Shown piece by piece: positions 46,914-54,768 of a stretch of DNA of 64,000 bases. A program made the translations under genes and the position numbers. Below the pieces are notes generated by a model that was not told where the DNA came from, did no database searches, and saw only the letters and a list, made by a program, of their open reading frames with translations. Origin of the DNA: Sphingobacterium populi (GTDB taxonomy: Bacteria; Bacteroidota; Bacteroidia; Sphingobacteriales; Sphingobacteriaceae); assembly GCF_001586775.1 (NCBI RefSeq), contig NZ_LQXS01000006.1:1-64000 (forward strand), in the 5' to 3' direction. Numbering within the stretch: position 1 is the first letter of the stretch; each line of letters opens with the position of its first letter.

Positions 46914-48749
46914 ATGGCAAGACAACGATTAAATAGTGGCAATAATAATGGAGAAGATCTACCTAAGCCAAAATTAAATTTAGACGTAATGAAAAAAGGG
47001 TACCAGATTTTTAGGTACATACTTCCTTATCGTTCAAAATTTATCTGGGGGATGGTTTTTCTGATACTTTCCAGTTTGACCATGCTCACCTTTCCTGCCT
47101 TACTTGGCGCCATGGTCGATGCAGCGCAAGGCAAACAACGTTTTGAGTGGCTTCCAGTAAGTATTGTGCAGATTGGCATCATATCTATGTCTATTCTCTT
47201 TTTTCAATCGGTTATTTCATTTTTTCGTATCCGCCTTTTCGTAGAAGTTTCAGAAAAGGCACTCTCAACTATTCGCCAAGAAGTATACCACAAGCTCATC
47301 GCTTTGCCCATGGATTTCTTTGCCAATAGGCGTGTAGGCGAATTGAATAGCCGCATATCATCCGATCTATCGCAGATTCAGGATACCATGACCACGACGC
47401 TGGCTGAGCTACTGCGGCAAACGATTAGTTTGATCTTAGGCGTCGCGCTACTAGTGTTTGTATCGGCAAAACTAGCGCTCATGAACCTAGCTATACTGCC
47501 CATAATCGTCTTGACCGGATTTGTATTTGGAAAATTCATCCGTAAAATATCGAAGGAAACACAAGATAAGCTAGCAGATTCTAACGCTATTGTGCAAGAG
47601 ACGCTTTCAGGCATTTCGAATGTAAAAGCCTTTGTAAACGAGTATCGGGAAACTACACGCTACGCGGATAAGCTGTGTGAAGTGGTTACCTTGGCAGTTC
47701 GCGGCGCAACGTTTCGCGGTGTGTTTGCGTCCTTTATCATATTCTGCGTATTTGGCGCCGCCATCGTCGTCATTTGGTACGGCGCCACACTTGTCGCAAT
47801 GGGAGATATCACGGTGGGCGATCTCACGATGTATATTTTGTATTCGATGTTTGTAGCGGGCTCAATGGGTAGCTTTCCCGAATTATATGCCAACGTGCAA
47901 CGAGCAGTGGGCGCAAGCGAGCGCGTACTAGAAATACTGAGCGAGAAACAGGAAAAATTAAAGATTTCTGCCGAAAATAGAACGATAACTAAAGTGATCC
48001 GGGGTGATGTAACCTTTGACCATGTGGATTTTTCTTATCCTACTCGGCCCGATATTCAAACTCTGAACGGAGTTTCGTTTCATGTGAGTGCTGGTCAAAA
48101 GCTGGCGATCGTCGGGCCAAGCGGTACCGGAAAATCGACGATTGCATCTTTAATATTGCAATTTTACGAACCAAAAAGTGGCACTGTGCTGTATGATGGC
48201 GTACCAGCCGAAAATTTTTCCCTTACCGATATACGTAATCAAATAGCAATTGTACCGCAGGATGTCTTACTATTTGGTGGCACTATTGCAGAAAATATTG
48301 GCTATGGGAAGCTGGAAGCCGGCATCGAAGCCATTACCAGTGCCGCTAAAAGAGCTAATGCACACGACTTCATTATGAGTTTCCCTGAAGGATATCACAC
48401 CATGGTAGGTGAGCGTGGAGTCAAATTATCTGGCGGTCAACGGCAACGAATCGCTATTGCACGTGCATTACTAAAAGACCCAGCAATTTTGATCTTGGAT
48501 GAAGCTACTTCATCATTAGATTCAGAATCCGAAAGATTGGTACAGCAGGCTTTAGAAGAATTAATGCGAGATCGTACGTCTATAATTATAGCGCACCGCC
48601 TATCGACAATTCGTGATGCTGATACGATTTTAGTGGTCGAAAATGGCATCGTCACCGACTCGGGAAGCCATCAGGAATTAATGGGCAAATGCCAAGGCCT
48701 TTATCATCACCTTTACTCTTTGCAATCACTGGATATCGCTACAGGTTAA
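46914..48749 (+). CDS. MsbA-like ABC half-exporter (fused permease-ATPase)
   Basis: Type IV ABC exporter half-transporter of 611 residues, acting as a dimer in the inner membrane. Six membrane segments in residues 20-320 (FIWGMVFLILSSLTMLTFPA; VALLVFVSAKLALMNLAIL; FIIFCVFGAAIVVIWYGA). The ATPase has Walker A GPSGTGKST, Q-loop IVPQDVLLFGG, signature LSGGQRQRIAIARALL, Walker B ILILDEATSSLDS and the switch His in IIIAHRLSTI. All catalytic residues are present. Substrate is not readable; lipid A or another lipid is the family guess. Confidence 0.92.
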   Translation: MARQRLNSGNNNGEDLPKPKLNLDVMKKGYQIFRYILPYRSKFIWGMVFLILSSLTMLTFPALLGAMVDAAQGKQRFEWLPVSIVQIGIISMSILFFQSVISFFRIRLFVEVSEKALSTIRQEVYHKLIALPMDFFANRRVGELNSRISSDLSQIQDTMTTTLAELLRQTISLILGVALLVFVSAKLALMNLAILPIIVLTGFVFGKFIRKISKETQDKLADSNAIVQETLSGISNVKAFVNEYRETTRYADKLCEVVTLAVRGATFRGVFASFIIFCVFGAAIVVIWYGATLVAMGDITVGDLTMYILYSMFVAGSMGSFPELYANVQRAVGASERVLEILSEKQEKLKISAENRTITKVIRGDVTFDHVDFSYPTRPDIQTLNGVSFHVSAGQKLAIVGPSGTGKSTIASLILQFYEPKSGTVLYDGVPAENFSLTDIRNQIAIVPQDVLLFGGTIAENIGYGKLEAGIEAITSAAKRANAHDFIMSFPEGYHTMVGERGVKLSGGQRQRIAIARALLKDPAILILDEATSSLDSESERLVQQALEELMRDRTSIIIAHRLSTIRDADTILVVENGIVTDSGSHQELMGKCQGLYHHLYSLQSLDIATG

Positions 48750-48845
48750 AATTTGTTAATTTCTGTTTTACAAAAACCTTTTGGAATAAGCCTTGTTTGA
48801 AAGTTAATAGACAACAGATTAGTAGATTTTAAAAAGGAAGAAAGC

Positions 48846-49220
48846 ATGAAAAGCAAGAACGGATTAGTAGCCTTTGCACTTTTAGGTTTGGCAGTAGGTA
48901 CTGCTGCATATTATCTATTGGGCACTGAAGATGGTAAAAAGCAATTAGACAACGCAAACAAAGGATTGAAAGATCTTACTCGCTCGGTGAAAGAGTTATC
49001 GAAGAAAGAAGCAAAACGCGCGCGTGAGTTTGCTAAATCTGCAAAAGAAGATTTAGACGGGTTGAAGAGTAAAGCTAAAGATGCTGGAAAAACCGCGATT
49101 GATAAGGCTGCAGTAAAAGCTAATGAATGGGCTGATAAAGCTTCTCAAGCAGCTGGTAACGTGAAAGATGTTTCTGGTGAATATGCTTCAAAAGCAAAAT
49201 CAGAACTAAATAAAGCGTAA
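48846..49220 (+). CDS. YtxH-domain protein, Lys/Ala-rich
   Basis: A 124-residue protein with an N-terminal hydrophobic segment and Gly-Leu motif (LVAFALLGLAVGTAAYYLLG) then TEDGKKQLDN, the YtxH pattern. The rest is a long amphipathic Lys/Ala/Asp-rich helix (AKEDLDGLKSKAKDAGKTAI, KANEWADKASQAAGNVKD) like apolipoprotein or LEA-type stress proteins. Probably inner-membrane anchored. Function is unknown; relatives are stress-linked. It is 96 bases after the exporter gene. Confidence 0.85.
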   Translation: MKSKNGLVAFALLGLAVGTAAYYLLGTEDGKKQLDNANKGLKDLTRSVKELSKKEAKRAREFAKSAKEDLDGLKSKAKDAGKTAIDKAAVKANEWADKASQAAGNVKDVSGEYASKAKSELNKA

Positions 49221-49262
49221 TAATTCTACGCTTCACATTTACTTCTCCAGAGTAATCATTAC

Positions 49263-49270
49263 TATATTTG
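49263..49270 (+). promoter_or_regulatory. Putative ccmB -7 element, next to the start codon
   Basis: TATATTTG matches TAnnTTTG and ends five bases before the ATG at 49276 (two before a GTG at 49273). No clear TTG at the usual -33 position. Confidence 0.45.
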
Positions 49271-49275
49271 CAGTG

Positions 49276-49935
49276 ATGAACTTCTTGGAGCAGGTAAAAA
49301 TTTTAGTTATAAAAGATATTATGCTTGAGTGGCGCTCAAAAGCCGCTTTTAACAGCATTCTATTATACGTCGTATCCACAGTTTTTGTATGCTATCAAGC
49401 ATTCAAAACTGTGGATACGCTCGTTTGGAATGCATTGTTTTGGATCATTCTACTGTTTGCGTCTATAACCGCTATAGCACGCGGATTCACACAAGAAACT
49501 CAACATCGCTATCTCTATTATTATAGCATCTTAAATCCTAGGGCACTTGTCATTTCCAAAATTGTGTACAATGCGCTCCTGATGATCTTAATCAGCTTAA
49601 CAGCATTTGTGGTATACGGCACCATCTTTAGAAATCCTATTGGCGATCTTTTTCTGTACTTTATTGCGGTGTCCCTAGGCGCTATTAGCTTCTCTTCCGT
49701 TTTTACAATGGTTTCAGGGATTAGTGCTAAGACGGGCAGCAATAGTACAATAATGGCAATATTAAGTTTTCCAGTCATTATACCACTACTTATCATGCTT
49801 ATTAAGCTTTCTCAACACGCCATACAAGGCCTAGAACGTGCGGCCAGCAGTAGCGAGCTATTTGTTTTGATAGCGATTAATGTCATTACGATTGCTATTT
49901 CTTTATTGTTATTTCCTTACCTTTGGCGAGATTAA
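49276..49935 (+). CDS. ccmB: Heme exporter protein CcmB
   Basis: Inner-membrane part of the cytochrome c maturation ABC complex; 219 residues, usual size, with about six membrane spans (ALFWIILLFASITAIARGF, LIMLIKLSQHAIQGL, VITIAISLLLFPYLW). LEWRSKAAFNSILLYVV and ARGFTQETQHRYLYYYSI are the family signatures. The chosen ATG at 49276 directly follows GTG at 49273. The ABC ATPase CcmA is not adjacent. It begins the ccmB-ccmC-ccmD operon. Confidence 0.92.
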   Translation: MNFLEQVKILVIKDIMLEWRSKAAFNSILLYVVSTVFVCYQAFKTVDTLVWNALFWIILLFASITAIARGFTQETQHRYLYYYSILNPRALVISKIVYNALLMILISLTAFVVYGTIFRNPIGDLFLYFIAVSLGAISFSSVFTMVSGISAKTGSNSTIMAILSFPVIIPLLIMLIKLSQHAIQGLERAASSSELFVLIAINVITIAISLLLFPYLWRD

Positions 49936-49957
49936 AATCTTGTTTTCTTAAATTAAT

Positions 49958-50635
49958 ATGAGAAAAACCTGGTGGAAAATATTGGCAGTAATCATGGTAG
50001 GCAGCTCTGTCATAGCTGGATTATTAGGCCCTGTTCCCGAACTTCCTATACTCAACGAAACGATACGCAACGTATACTACCACGTACCGATGTGGTTTGC
50101 GATGATCTTTTTGTACCTAATCTCTGTCATATACAGCATCAAATACTTAGGATCATCCGATAAAAAGCACGATCTGATCGCCGTAGAAGCGGTAAACACA
50201 GGGATTTTATTTTGTGGACTTGGTTTGTTGACAGGCATGCTTTGGGGCTATATAACTTGGGGCGATCCTTGGCCCAATGACCCAAAACTGAATGGTTCTG
50301 CCATCGCTACGCTCATGTATCTCGCTTATCTGGTATTGAGAAATGCTTTAGAAGAAGAGCAAAAACGCGCAAAAATCTCGGCAATCTACAATATTTTCGC
50401 CTTCCCGGTGATGATTGTACTCATTTATATATTACCAAAACTGACGGATTCTCTACATCCGGGCAGCGGTGGCAACTCGACGATTGGCAGCTTGGATATG
50501 GATAATTATATGCGCCCAGTATTCTACACCGCAGCCATCGGCTGGATCTTAATTGGTGTTTGGATTGGCACCATGCGCTACAGGATTCGCTTGATCGAAG
50601 AACAAGACGACAATTTTGACAATTCAGCTACTTAG
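49958..50635 (+). CDS. ccmC: Cytochrome c maturation heme-handling protein CcmC
   Basis: Polytopic protein of 225 residues that presents heme to CcmE. Tryptophan-rich WWD-type motif WGYITWGDPWPNDPKLNG is clear, with conserved His residues in RNVYYHVPMWFAMIF and DSLHPGSGG. About six membrane spans. Length agrees with CcmC rather than CcmF or CcsA. It is 22 bases after ccmB and six before ccmD. Confidence 0.92.
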   Translation: MRKTWWKILAVIMVGSSVIAGLLGPVPELPILNETIRNVYYHVPMWFAMIFLYLISVIYSIKYLGSSDKKHDLIAVEAVNTGILFCGLGLLTGMLWGYITWGDPWPNDPKLNGSAIATLMYLAYLVLRNALEEEQKRAKISAIYNIFAFPVMIVLIYILPKLTDSLHPGSGGNSTIGSLDMDNYMRPVFYTAAIGWILIGVWIGTMRYRIRLIEEQDDNFDNSAT

Positions 50636-50641
50636 CATCTT

Positions 50642-50845
50642 ATGAAAAAACAAATAACGCTTATCGTAGGAATGATGTTGGCGATCATGCAAGCCATGGC
50701 GCAACCTGTAGAAATGGCCACTTCGCTACGCTCCGAAGGAAAGATTTACATTGTAATCGCAGTCATGCTGATTATTTTTGTTGGAGTCGCTACTTATCTT
50801 TTCACATTGGATCGTCGGGTCGCCAAATTAGAGAAAAGGAAGTAA
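50642..50845 (+). CDS. ccmD: CcmD-family small membrane protein
   Basis: A 67-residue protein with a signal-like N-terminus (LIVGMMLAIMQAMAQ), one strong span (KIYIVIAVMLIIFVGVATYL) and the short charged tail LDRRVAKLEKRK, as in Bacteroidota CcmD-like proteins. Its place immediately after ccmC supports the call. It should stabilise the CcmC-CcmE complex; no ccmE or ccmF is adjacent. Confidence 0.82.
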   Translation: MKKQITLIVGMMLAIMQAMAQPVEMATSLRSEGKIYIVIAVMLIIFVGVATYLFTLDRRVAKLEKRK

Positions 50846-50857
50846 GCTGCGTCGCCC

Positions 50858-51841
50858 ATGATAATAAGCCAACATCGTAATTTATCTGCACTAAATATAC
50901 TACTGGTAGCAGTTGTTGGTTTGGTATTGTGCTTAGGTGTGTTTTTGCAATTACCTGATCGACTGGAACCCATTTTGTTCGAGCCGATTTTGCATAATCT
51001 GTTGCAGGTTCAGATAGGCGATCGTTTACCTCCCTATCTGAATGTACTCATTACATTAATCCTGACGCTTTTTCAGGCATTTCAGCTCAATAGAGTTATC
51101 AACTATTACAACTTTTTAGGCAAGCCTAGCTTTCTTACGGCGCTTATGTTTATGACGCTGGTAAGCCTGTTTCTTCCCTTCTTAGTACTATCACCGACCT
51201 TGATTTGTAACTTTTTAACGATTTGGATGCTATCCAAGCTGTTCAAAATTTACAAACTAAGCAACATACAAGGTAGCTTATTTGATTTAGGAATAATAGT
51301 CGCTTTGGGCAGCCTGATCTACTTCCCTTTTACAGTAATGTTGTTACTATTGTGGGCAAGTTTACTCATATTCAGACCCTTTGATTGGAGAGAGTGGCTT
51401 ACGCCGTTGCTAGGTTTTATCACCGTTTATTTTTTATTAGGTGTGGTCTACTATTGGAATTACCGTTTTGACGAGTTCTTGCTGGTATTCTCTCCGCTCA
51501 CAAAGCCGTTCAGCTCTGCGATACGAGTAGATCGGTACGATCTCATTGCGTTGGCACCAGTCGTTGTTGCGATGTTACTCTTTTTGGGCGTACTCAAAGA
51601 TCAGTATTACAAAAGCGTAGTACATGTACGAAAATCGTTCAAATTGTTGTTTTATATGTTGTTGCTAATTGCAGCTTCTTTTTTTTCTGACGACGGCTTC
51701 ACTATCAATCATTTTCTTCTCTGCGTGCCACCCTTGTCAATCTACTTGGCCTATTATTTCACACACGCAAAAAGCAAATGGGTTTTCGAATCAGTGTATT
51801 TCCTGATGATTGTAGGAATAATATGTTCACAATTTCTATAA
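50858..51841 (+). CDS. DUF6427 multi-span membrane protein
   Basis: A 327-residue inner-membrane protein with about nine hydrophobic helices, starting MIISQHRNLSALNILLVAVV. Notable segments are FLTIWMLSKLFKIYKLSNIQ, GSLIYFPFTVMLLLLWASLL, RPFDWREWLTPLLGFITVY and FKLLFYMLLLIAASFFSDDG. The RPFDWREW motif and pattern fit the Bacteroidota family DUF6427. Function unknown. It is 12 bases after ccmD, so it ends the cytochrome operon. Confidence 0.8.
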   Translation: MIISQHRNLSALNILLVAVVGLVLCLGVFLQLPDRLEPILFEPILHNLLQVQIGDRLPPYLNVLITLILTLFQAFQLNRVINYYNFLGKPSFLTALMFMTLVSLFLPFLVLSPTLICNFLTIWMLSKLFKIYKLSNIQGSLFDLGIIVALGSLIYFPFTVMLLLLWASLLIFRPFDWREWLTPLLGFITVYFLLGVVYYWNYRFDEFLLVFSPLTKPFSSAIRVDRYDLIALAPVVVAMLLFLGVLKDQYYKSVVHVRKSFKLLFYMLLLIAASFFSDDGFTINHFLLCVPPLSIYLAYYFTHAKSKWVFESVYFLMIVGIICSQFL

Positions 51842-51907
51842 ACCACTGACAGAAAGGTGTTTAACCTTTTTTAACAAGATAATCAGGTGAATGCGTTAAA
51901 ATTTAAA

Positions 51908-51915
51908 TAGTTTTG
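51908..51915 (+). promoter_or_regulatory. Putative -7 element before the outer-membrane protein gene
   Basis: TAGTTTTG, TAnnTTTG-like, 67 bases before the TTG start at 51983. No clear -33 TTG. Confidence 0.35.
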
Positions 51916-51982
51916 TACCAAAATTTCACCTGAAAATTTTCCAAATCCTGGTGGATACCGAGAACACTTAATATAACACGCG

Positions 51983-53299
51983 TTGAAAAATAGATTACTT
52001 AGGGTTGCTTTTTCCATTTTGCTTTCTGGTGGCGCATTAAGCCTAGGTTTAACGGCAGTTCATGCACAAACGACCACTTCCCACTCTCCTTACTCCCAAT
52101 TTGGTCTGGGGCAAATGAGAGAAGATTTGACTCCGCAACAACGCTCGATGGGTGGCATCGCTGCTGGCTTACGTTACCTTGGTGGACTGCCAACACTAAA
52201 TGTATCTAATCCCGCGTCCTACTCAGCAATGAATAGAACTATCTTCGACGGTAGTATGTATGGTAATTTCACACAATTAGGCAAAGGAAGCGGGACAGAC
52301 CAAACTGCTGATTTTGCATTCGGACATATTACTTTTGGTATTCCCTTAAAGAAAGCTGGTGGTTTATCCTTCGGATTGTTACCTTATTCGGACGTTGGCT
52401 ATAACGCCTACGAAGATCAGAATCTTGGTGATCTGCGGTATCGCAAGAGTATTGCAGGCGACGGAGGTTTGAACAAAGCCTACTTCGGTTACGGTGTGAA
52501 TTTGCCGATAAAAGGGTTGAGTATCGGTGCAAACGCAGGTTACCTCTTTGGTAATTTGACGGATAGGGCAACTGTAGAATTCCCAAATAATGCTGAGATA
52601 TACAACACTATCCAAACAAACAACCGATATGTTCGCGGCTTTATGCTTGACTACGGTATGCAATACTTCCGTTCGTTGGGTAATCGTATGAGTATGACTA
52701 TTGGTTACTCGGGAACATTGAACAATCAGGTGAGAAATGAAAACTCTTCGATGGGAACCATCACATCTGGAGGCGGAAGTGCTTTAGATGCGATTGCTTT
52801 GGATACCATTATTAGTCCAATAAGTTTTAATCAACGTATAAATCTTCCTTTAAAACATAATATCGGTATTACCGTATCTAAGGGTTATAATTGGACTGTA
52901 GGTGCGGATTTCAAATATGCAGACTGGTCTTATATGCAACAACGTGAAGGTCAAGCACCGTTAGGCAAAAATATTGGTGTAGCACTTGGTGGGCAGTTTA
53001 AACCAGATCCTACTTCGCCCAAATACTTTAATATAGTCGATTATAGATTGGGTTTGCGCTATAATCAGACAGAGGTCACGTTGAATAATAGACGGGTTAA
53101 TGACATGGCTATTTCGGCAGGTTTTGGTATTCCGTTGGCGCAAAAAAGTTTTGGCCGTACGTTTTCTATGTTGAACATTACTGGAGAATTCGGACAACGT
53201 GGTACGCTGCAGAACAACTTGGTTCGTGAACGCTATATCAACATTCACTTGGGCTTCACGATCAATGATACATGGTTTGTCCGAGGTAGTATAGATTAG
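51983..53299 (+). CDS. Outer-membrane beta-barrel protein, FadL/PorV-like shape
   Basis: 438 residues from TTG at 51983, with the signal peptide (N-terminal LKNRLLRVAFSILLSGG to VHAQ). No upstream ATG is in frame. The mature protein starts HSPYSQFGLGQMREDLTPQQ, then RSMGGIAAGLRYLGGLPTLN and NPASYSAMN, a pattern of Bacteroidota outer-membrane transport-like barrels. Many short Gly-rich strands follow, ending LGFTINDTWFVRGSID. Its stop is one base before the lptC ATG, so the pair is an operon, a conserved Bacteroidota neighbourhood. A role in lipid or LPS handling is inference. Confidence 0.8.
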   Translation: MKNRLLRVAFSILLSGGALSLGLTAVHAQTTTSHSPYSQFGLGQMREDLTPQQRSMGGIAAGLRYLGGLPTLNVSNPASYSAMNRTIFDGSMYGNFTQLGKGSGTDQTADFAFGHITFGIPLKKAGGLSFGLLPYSDVGYNAYEDQNLGDLRYRKSIAGDGGLNKAYFGYGVNLPIKGLSIGANAGYLFGNLTDRATVEFPNNAEIYNTIQTNNRYVRGFMLDYGMQYFRSLGNRMSMTIGYSGTLNNQVRNENSSMGTITSGGGSALDAIALDTIISPISFNQRINLPLKHNIGITVSKGYNWTVGADFKYADWSYMQQREGQAPLGKNIGVALGGQFKPDPTSPKYFNIVDYRLGLRYNQTEVTLNNRRVNDMAISAGFGIPLAQKSFGRTFSMLNITGEFGQRGTLQNNLVRERYINIHLGFTINDTWFVRGSID

Positions 53300-53300
53300 C

Positions 53301-53900
53301 ATGAAGCGCCCACAAATTTGGCGTAATTGGTTATTCATAACTGGATTAGCACTTGGGTTGCTATCCTTATCGTCTGCTTGTGAGAATGATATGCGTGATA
53401 TCGAAAGAATTGCGTCTATACCAGAGGAGGAGGCAGTAGATGTGTCTCTTCAAGTGACCGTTACGTACAGCGACTCTGCAAAGGTAAAGGCTGTCATGAC
53501 AGCGCCTGAAATGCGTGTGTATCATGACAGTACAAATAACTCCGAGTTCAATAAGGGAGTAGAAATCATCTTTTACGATGAAAATCTTCAAGAGACGCAG
53601 CGTATCAAATCAAATTATGCTTTGCTAAGGCAAAGTGAACAGCTCACCGAATTTCGAGATGATGTCGTGATCACAAAAGCAGACGGCTCTGTGATCAAAA
53701 CGGAAGAACTGTTCTACGACGAAAAGAATCAAAAATACTATAATACTGTACCTATCATTTTCTTTTTTAGCGACGAACGCGGTAACCAAGCTGCTAACTC
53801 ATTTAGCGCCGATGCCAACTTCGTGAGAATAGATATGGAATCTCCAACTGGATATTGGATAACGCGCGATAATAATCTGTTCCCTTCAAGCGGATTTTAA
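53301..53900 (+). CDS. lptC: LPS-export protein LptC
   Basis: Inner-membrane anchored periplasmic component of LPS transport, 199 residues. A hydrophobic N-terminus (WLFITGLALGLLSLSSAC) ends in a lipobox-like SSAC, so Cys27 may be lipidated. The OstA-like fold follows: VTVTYSDSAKVKAVMTAPEM, GVEIIFYDENLQETQRI, LTEFRDDVVITKADGSVIKT. It starts one base after the barrel gene. In related genomes a CorC-like hemolysin and ppiD follow; here the small chimeric lipoprotein gene, on the other strand, sits before ppiD. Confidence 0.88.
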   Translation: MKRPQIWRNWLFITGLALGLLSLSSACENDMRDIERIASIPEEEAVDVSLQVTVTYSDSAKVKAVMTAPEMRVYHDSTNNSEFNKGVEIIFYDENLQETQRIKSNYALLRQSEQLTEFRDDVVITKADGSVIKTEELFYDEKNQKYYNTVPIIFFFSDERGNQAANSFSADANFVRIDMESPTGYWITRDNNLFPSSGF

Positions 53901-53922
53901 AGAAAGGTCATTAACTTGCTGT

Positions 53923-54369
53923 TTATTTGGGCTTTATCAGATAGATAAGTACCGGAAAGTGATCGCTATAGCCGTTAATGAAAGTCCCATCAATGAATGT
54001 CCTTAGCGGATATCCTTTATTACTACGATTCCGTCGGCCTAGCTTCCCTTCTTGATCTACTAAGAAAGGTTTGTTAAAAACCTCTGCTTTCCAAAATCTT
54101 AAAGCGGCAGCATCTTGCCCTAGAAATCGCGCATTGTTTATTTCCGCTATCACATTAGCAATGTCCAAACCACCTCCAGAACGTGTTGCAAATACCCCAA
54201 TATCTTGCGTTTGCAGGAGTACTGCCGAGTCTTGTTCGGGCATCACTGCTTTTATTTGAGTACTAAATTGTATATCCGACTCCGTTGAGGTAACATCCGC
54301 CTTCTTACAACCCTGCAATGCGATGAGCCACACCACTAAGCAGGCAATTAATACCGGATTAAACTTCAT
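53923..54369 (-). CDS. Chimeric lipoprotein: fimbrillin-like head joined to endonuclease/phosphatase tail
   Basis: 148-residue lipoprotein (lipobox LQGC, Cys21). Residues about 22-88 look like the start of a fimbrillin-family protein (IQFSTQIKAV, DIGVFATRSGGGLDIANVI). Residues about 90-148 look like the end of an endonuclease/exonuclease/phosphatase-family protein: ALRFWKAEVFNKPFLVDQEG, KGYPLRTF and GYSDHFPVLIYLIK, where SDH is the family's terminal His motif. No catalytic N-terminal part of that enzyme remains. The frame is continuous across the join. This looks like an in-frame fusion from a deletion between neighbouring genes; activity is unlikely. Both halves are recognised from memory of the families and need a search. 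Confidence 0.6.
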   Translation of the reverse strand: MKFNPVLIACLVVWLIALQGCKKADVTSTESDIQFSTQIKAVMPEQDSAVLLQTQDIGVFATRSGGGLDIANVIAEINNARFLGQDAAALRFWKAEVFNKPFLVDQEGKLGRRNRSNKGYPLRTFIDGTFINGYSDHFPVLIYLIKPK

Positions 54370-54768
54370 AATTCGTAACTATATTGATCGCTCGTCATAC
54401 GTGACAACAGAAACAAATATAAAAGTTTAATTTTTCTCTTTATTAATAATTATATTACTTTAGTATAAATTAATTGTCAAACAAGACATCAAACTACAGT
54501 AAGACGCGTTGTATATTTAGATTACCTAAATCCCATTGCTCCGCAACAGTACACGATACGGGACTTTTGCAAATAAGCATCACACAGTCAAGAAAGTTAA
54601 ATCTGCCATCACGAAAGATTTACATCCTACCAACCTCTGAATTGCTCACTCAAAATGTTTTAGATGACAGGATTGATTTTTTAATAAAAATTGTATCTTG
54701 CGCCTTGTTTTCAAGAAACAGGTATAAAATAGGTAAATCAAGCAATTAACAACATCAAATAGATAGAT
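54370..54768. other. AT-rich gap upstream of ppiD and the chimeric gene
   Basis: A 399-base region. A 91-codon frame from a TTG at 54474 to 54749 has no recognisable product and I do not call it a gene. Apart from the -7 element above I see no repeat, RNA or second-gene signal. It may hold the ppiD promoter, which I cannot place. Confidence 0.5.
54414..54421 (-). promoter_or_regulatory. Putative -7 element of the chimeric lipoprotein gene
   Basis: Minus-strand TATATTTG, a TAnnTTTG match, 44 bases before the ATG at 54369. No -33 TTG is clear. Confidence 0.4.

Noticed and set aside
54474..54749. Possible 91-codon gene from a TTG
   Set aside because: No known motif, unusual composition with scattered Cys, no start signal and it lies in an AT-rich promoter gap.
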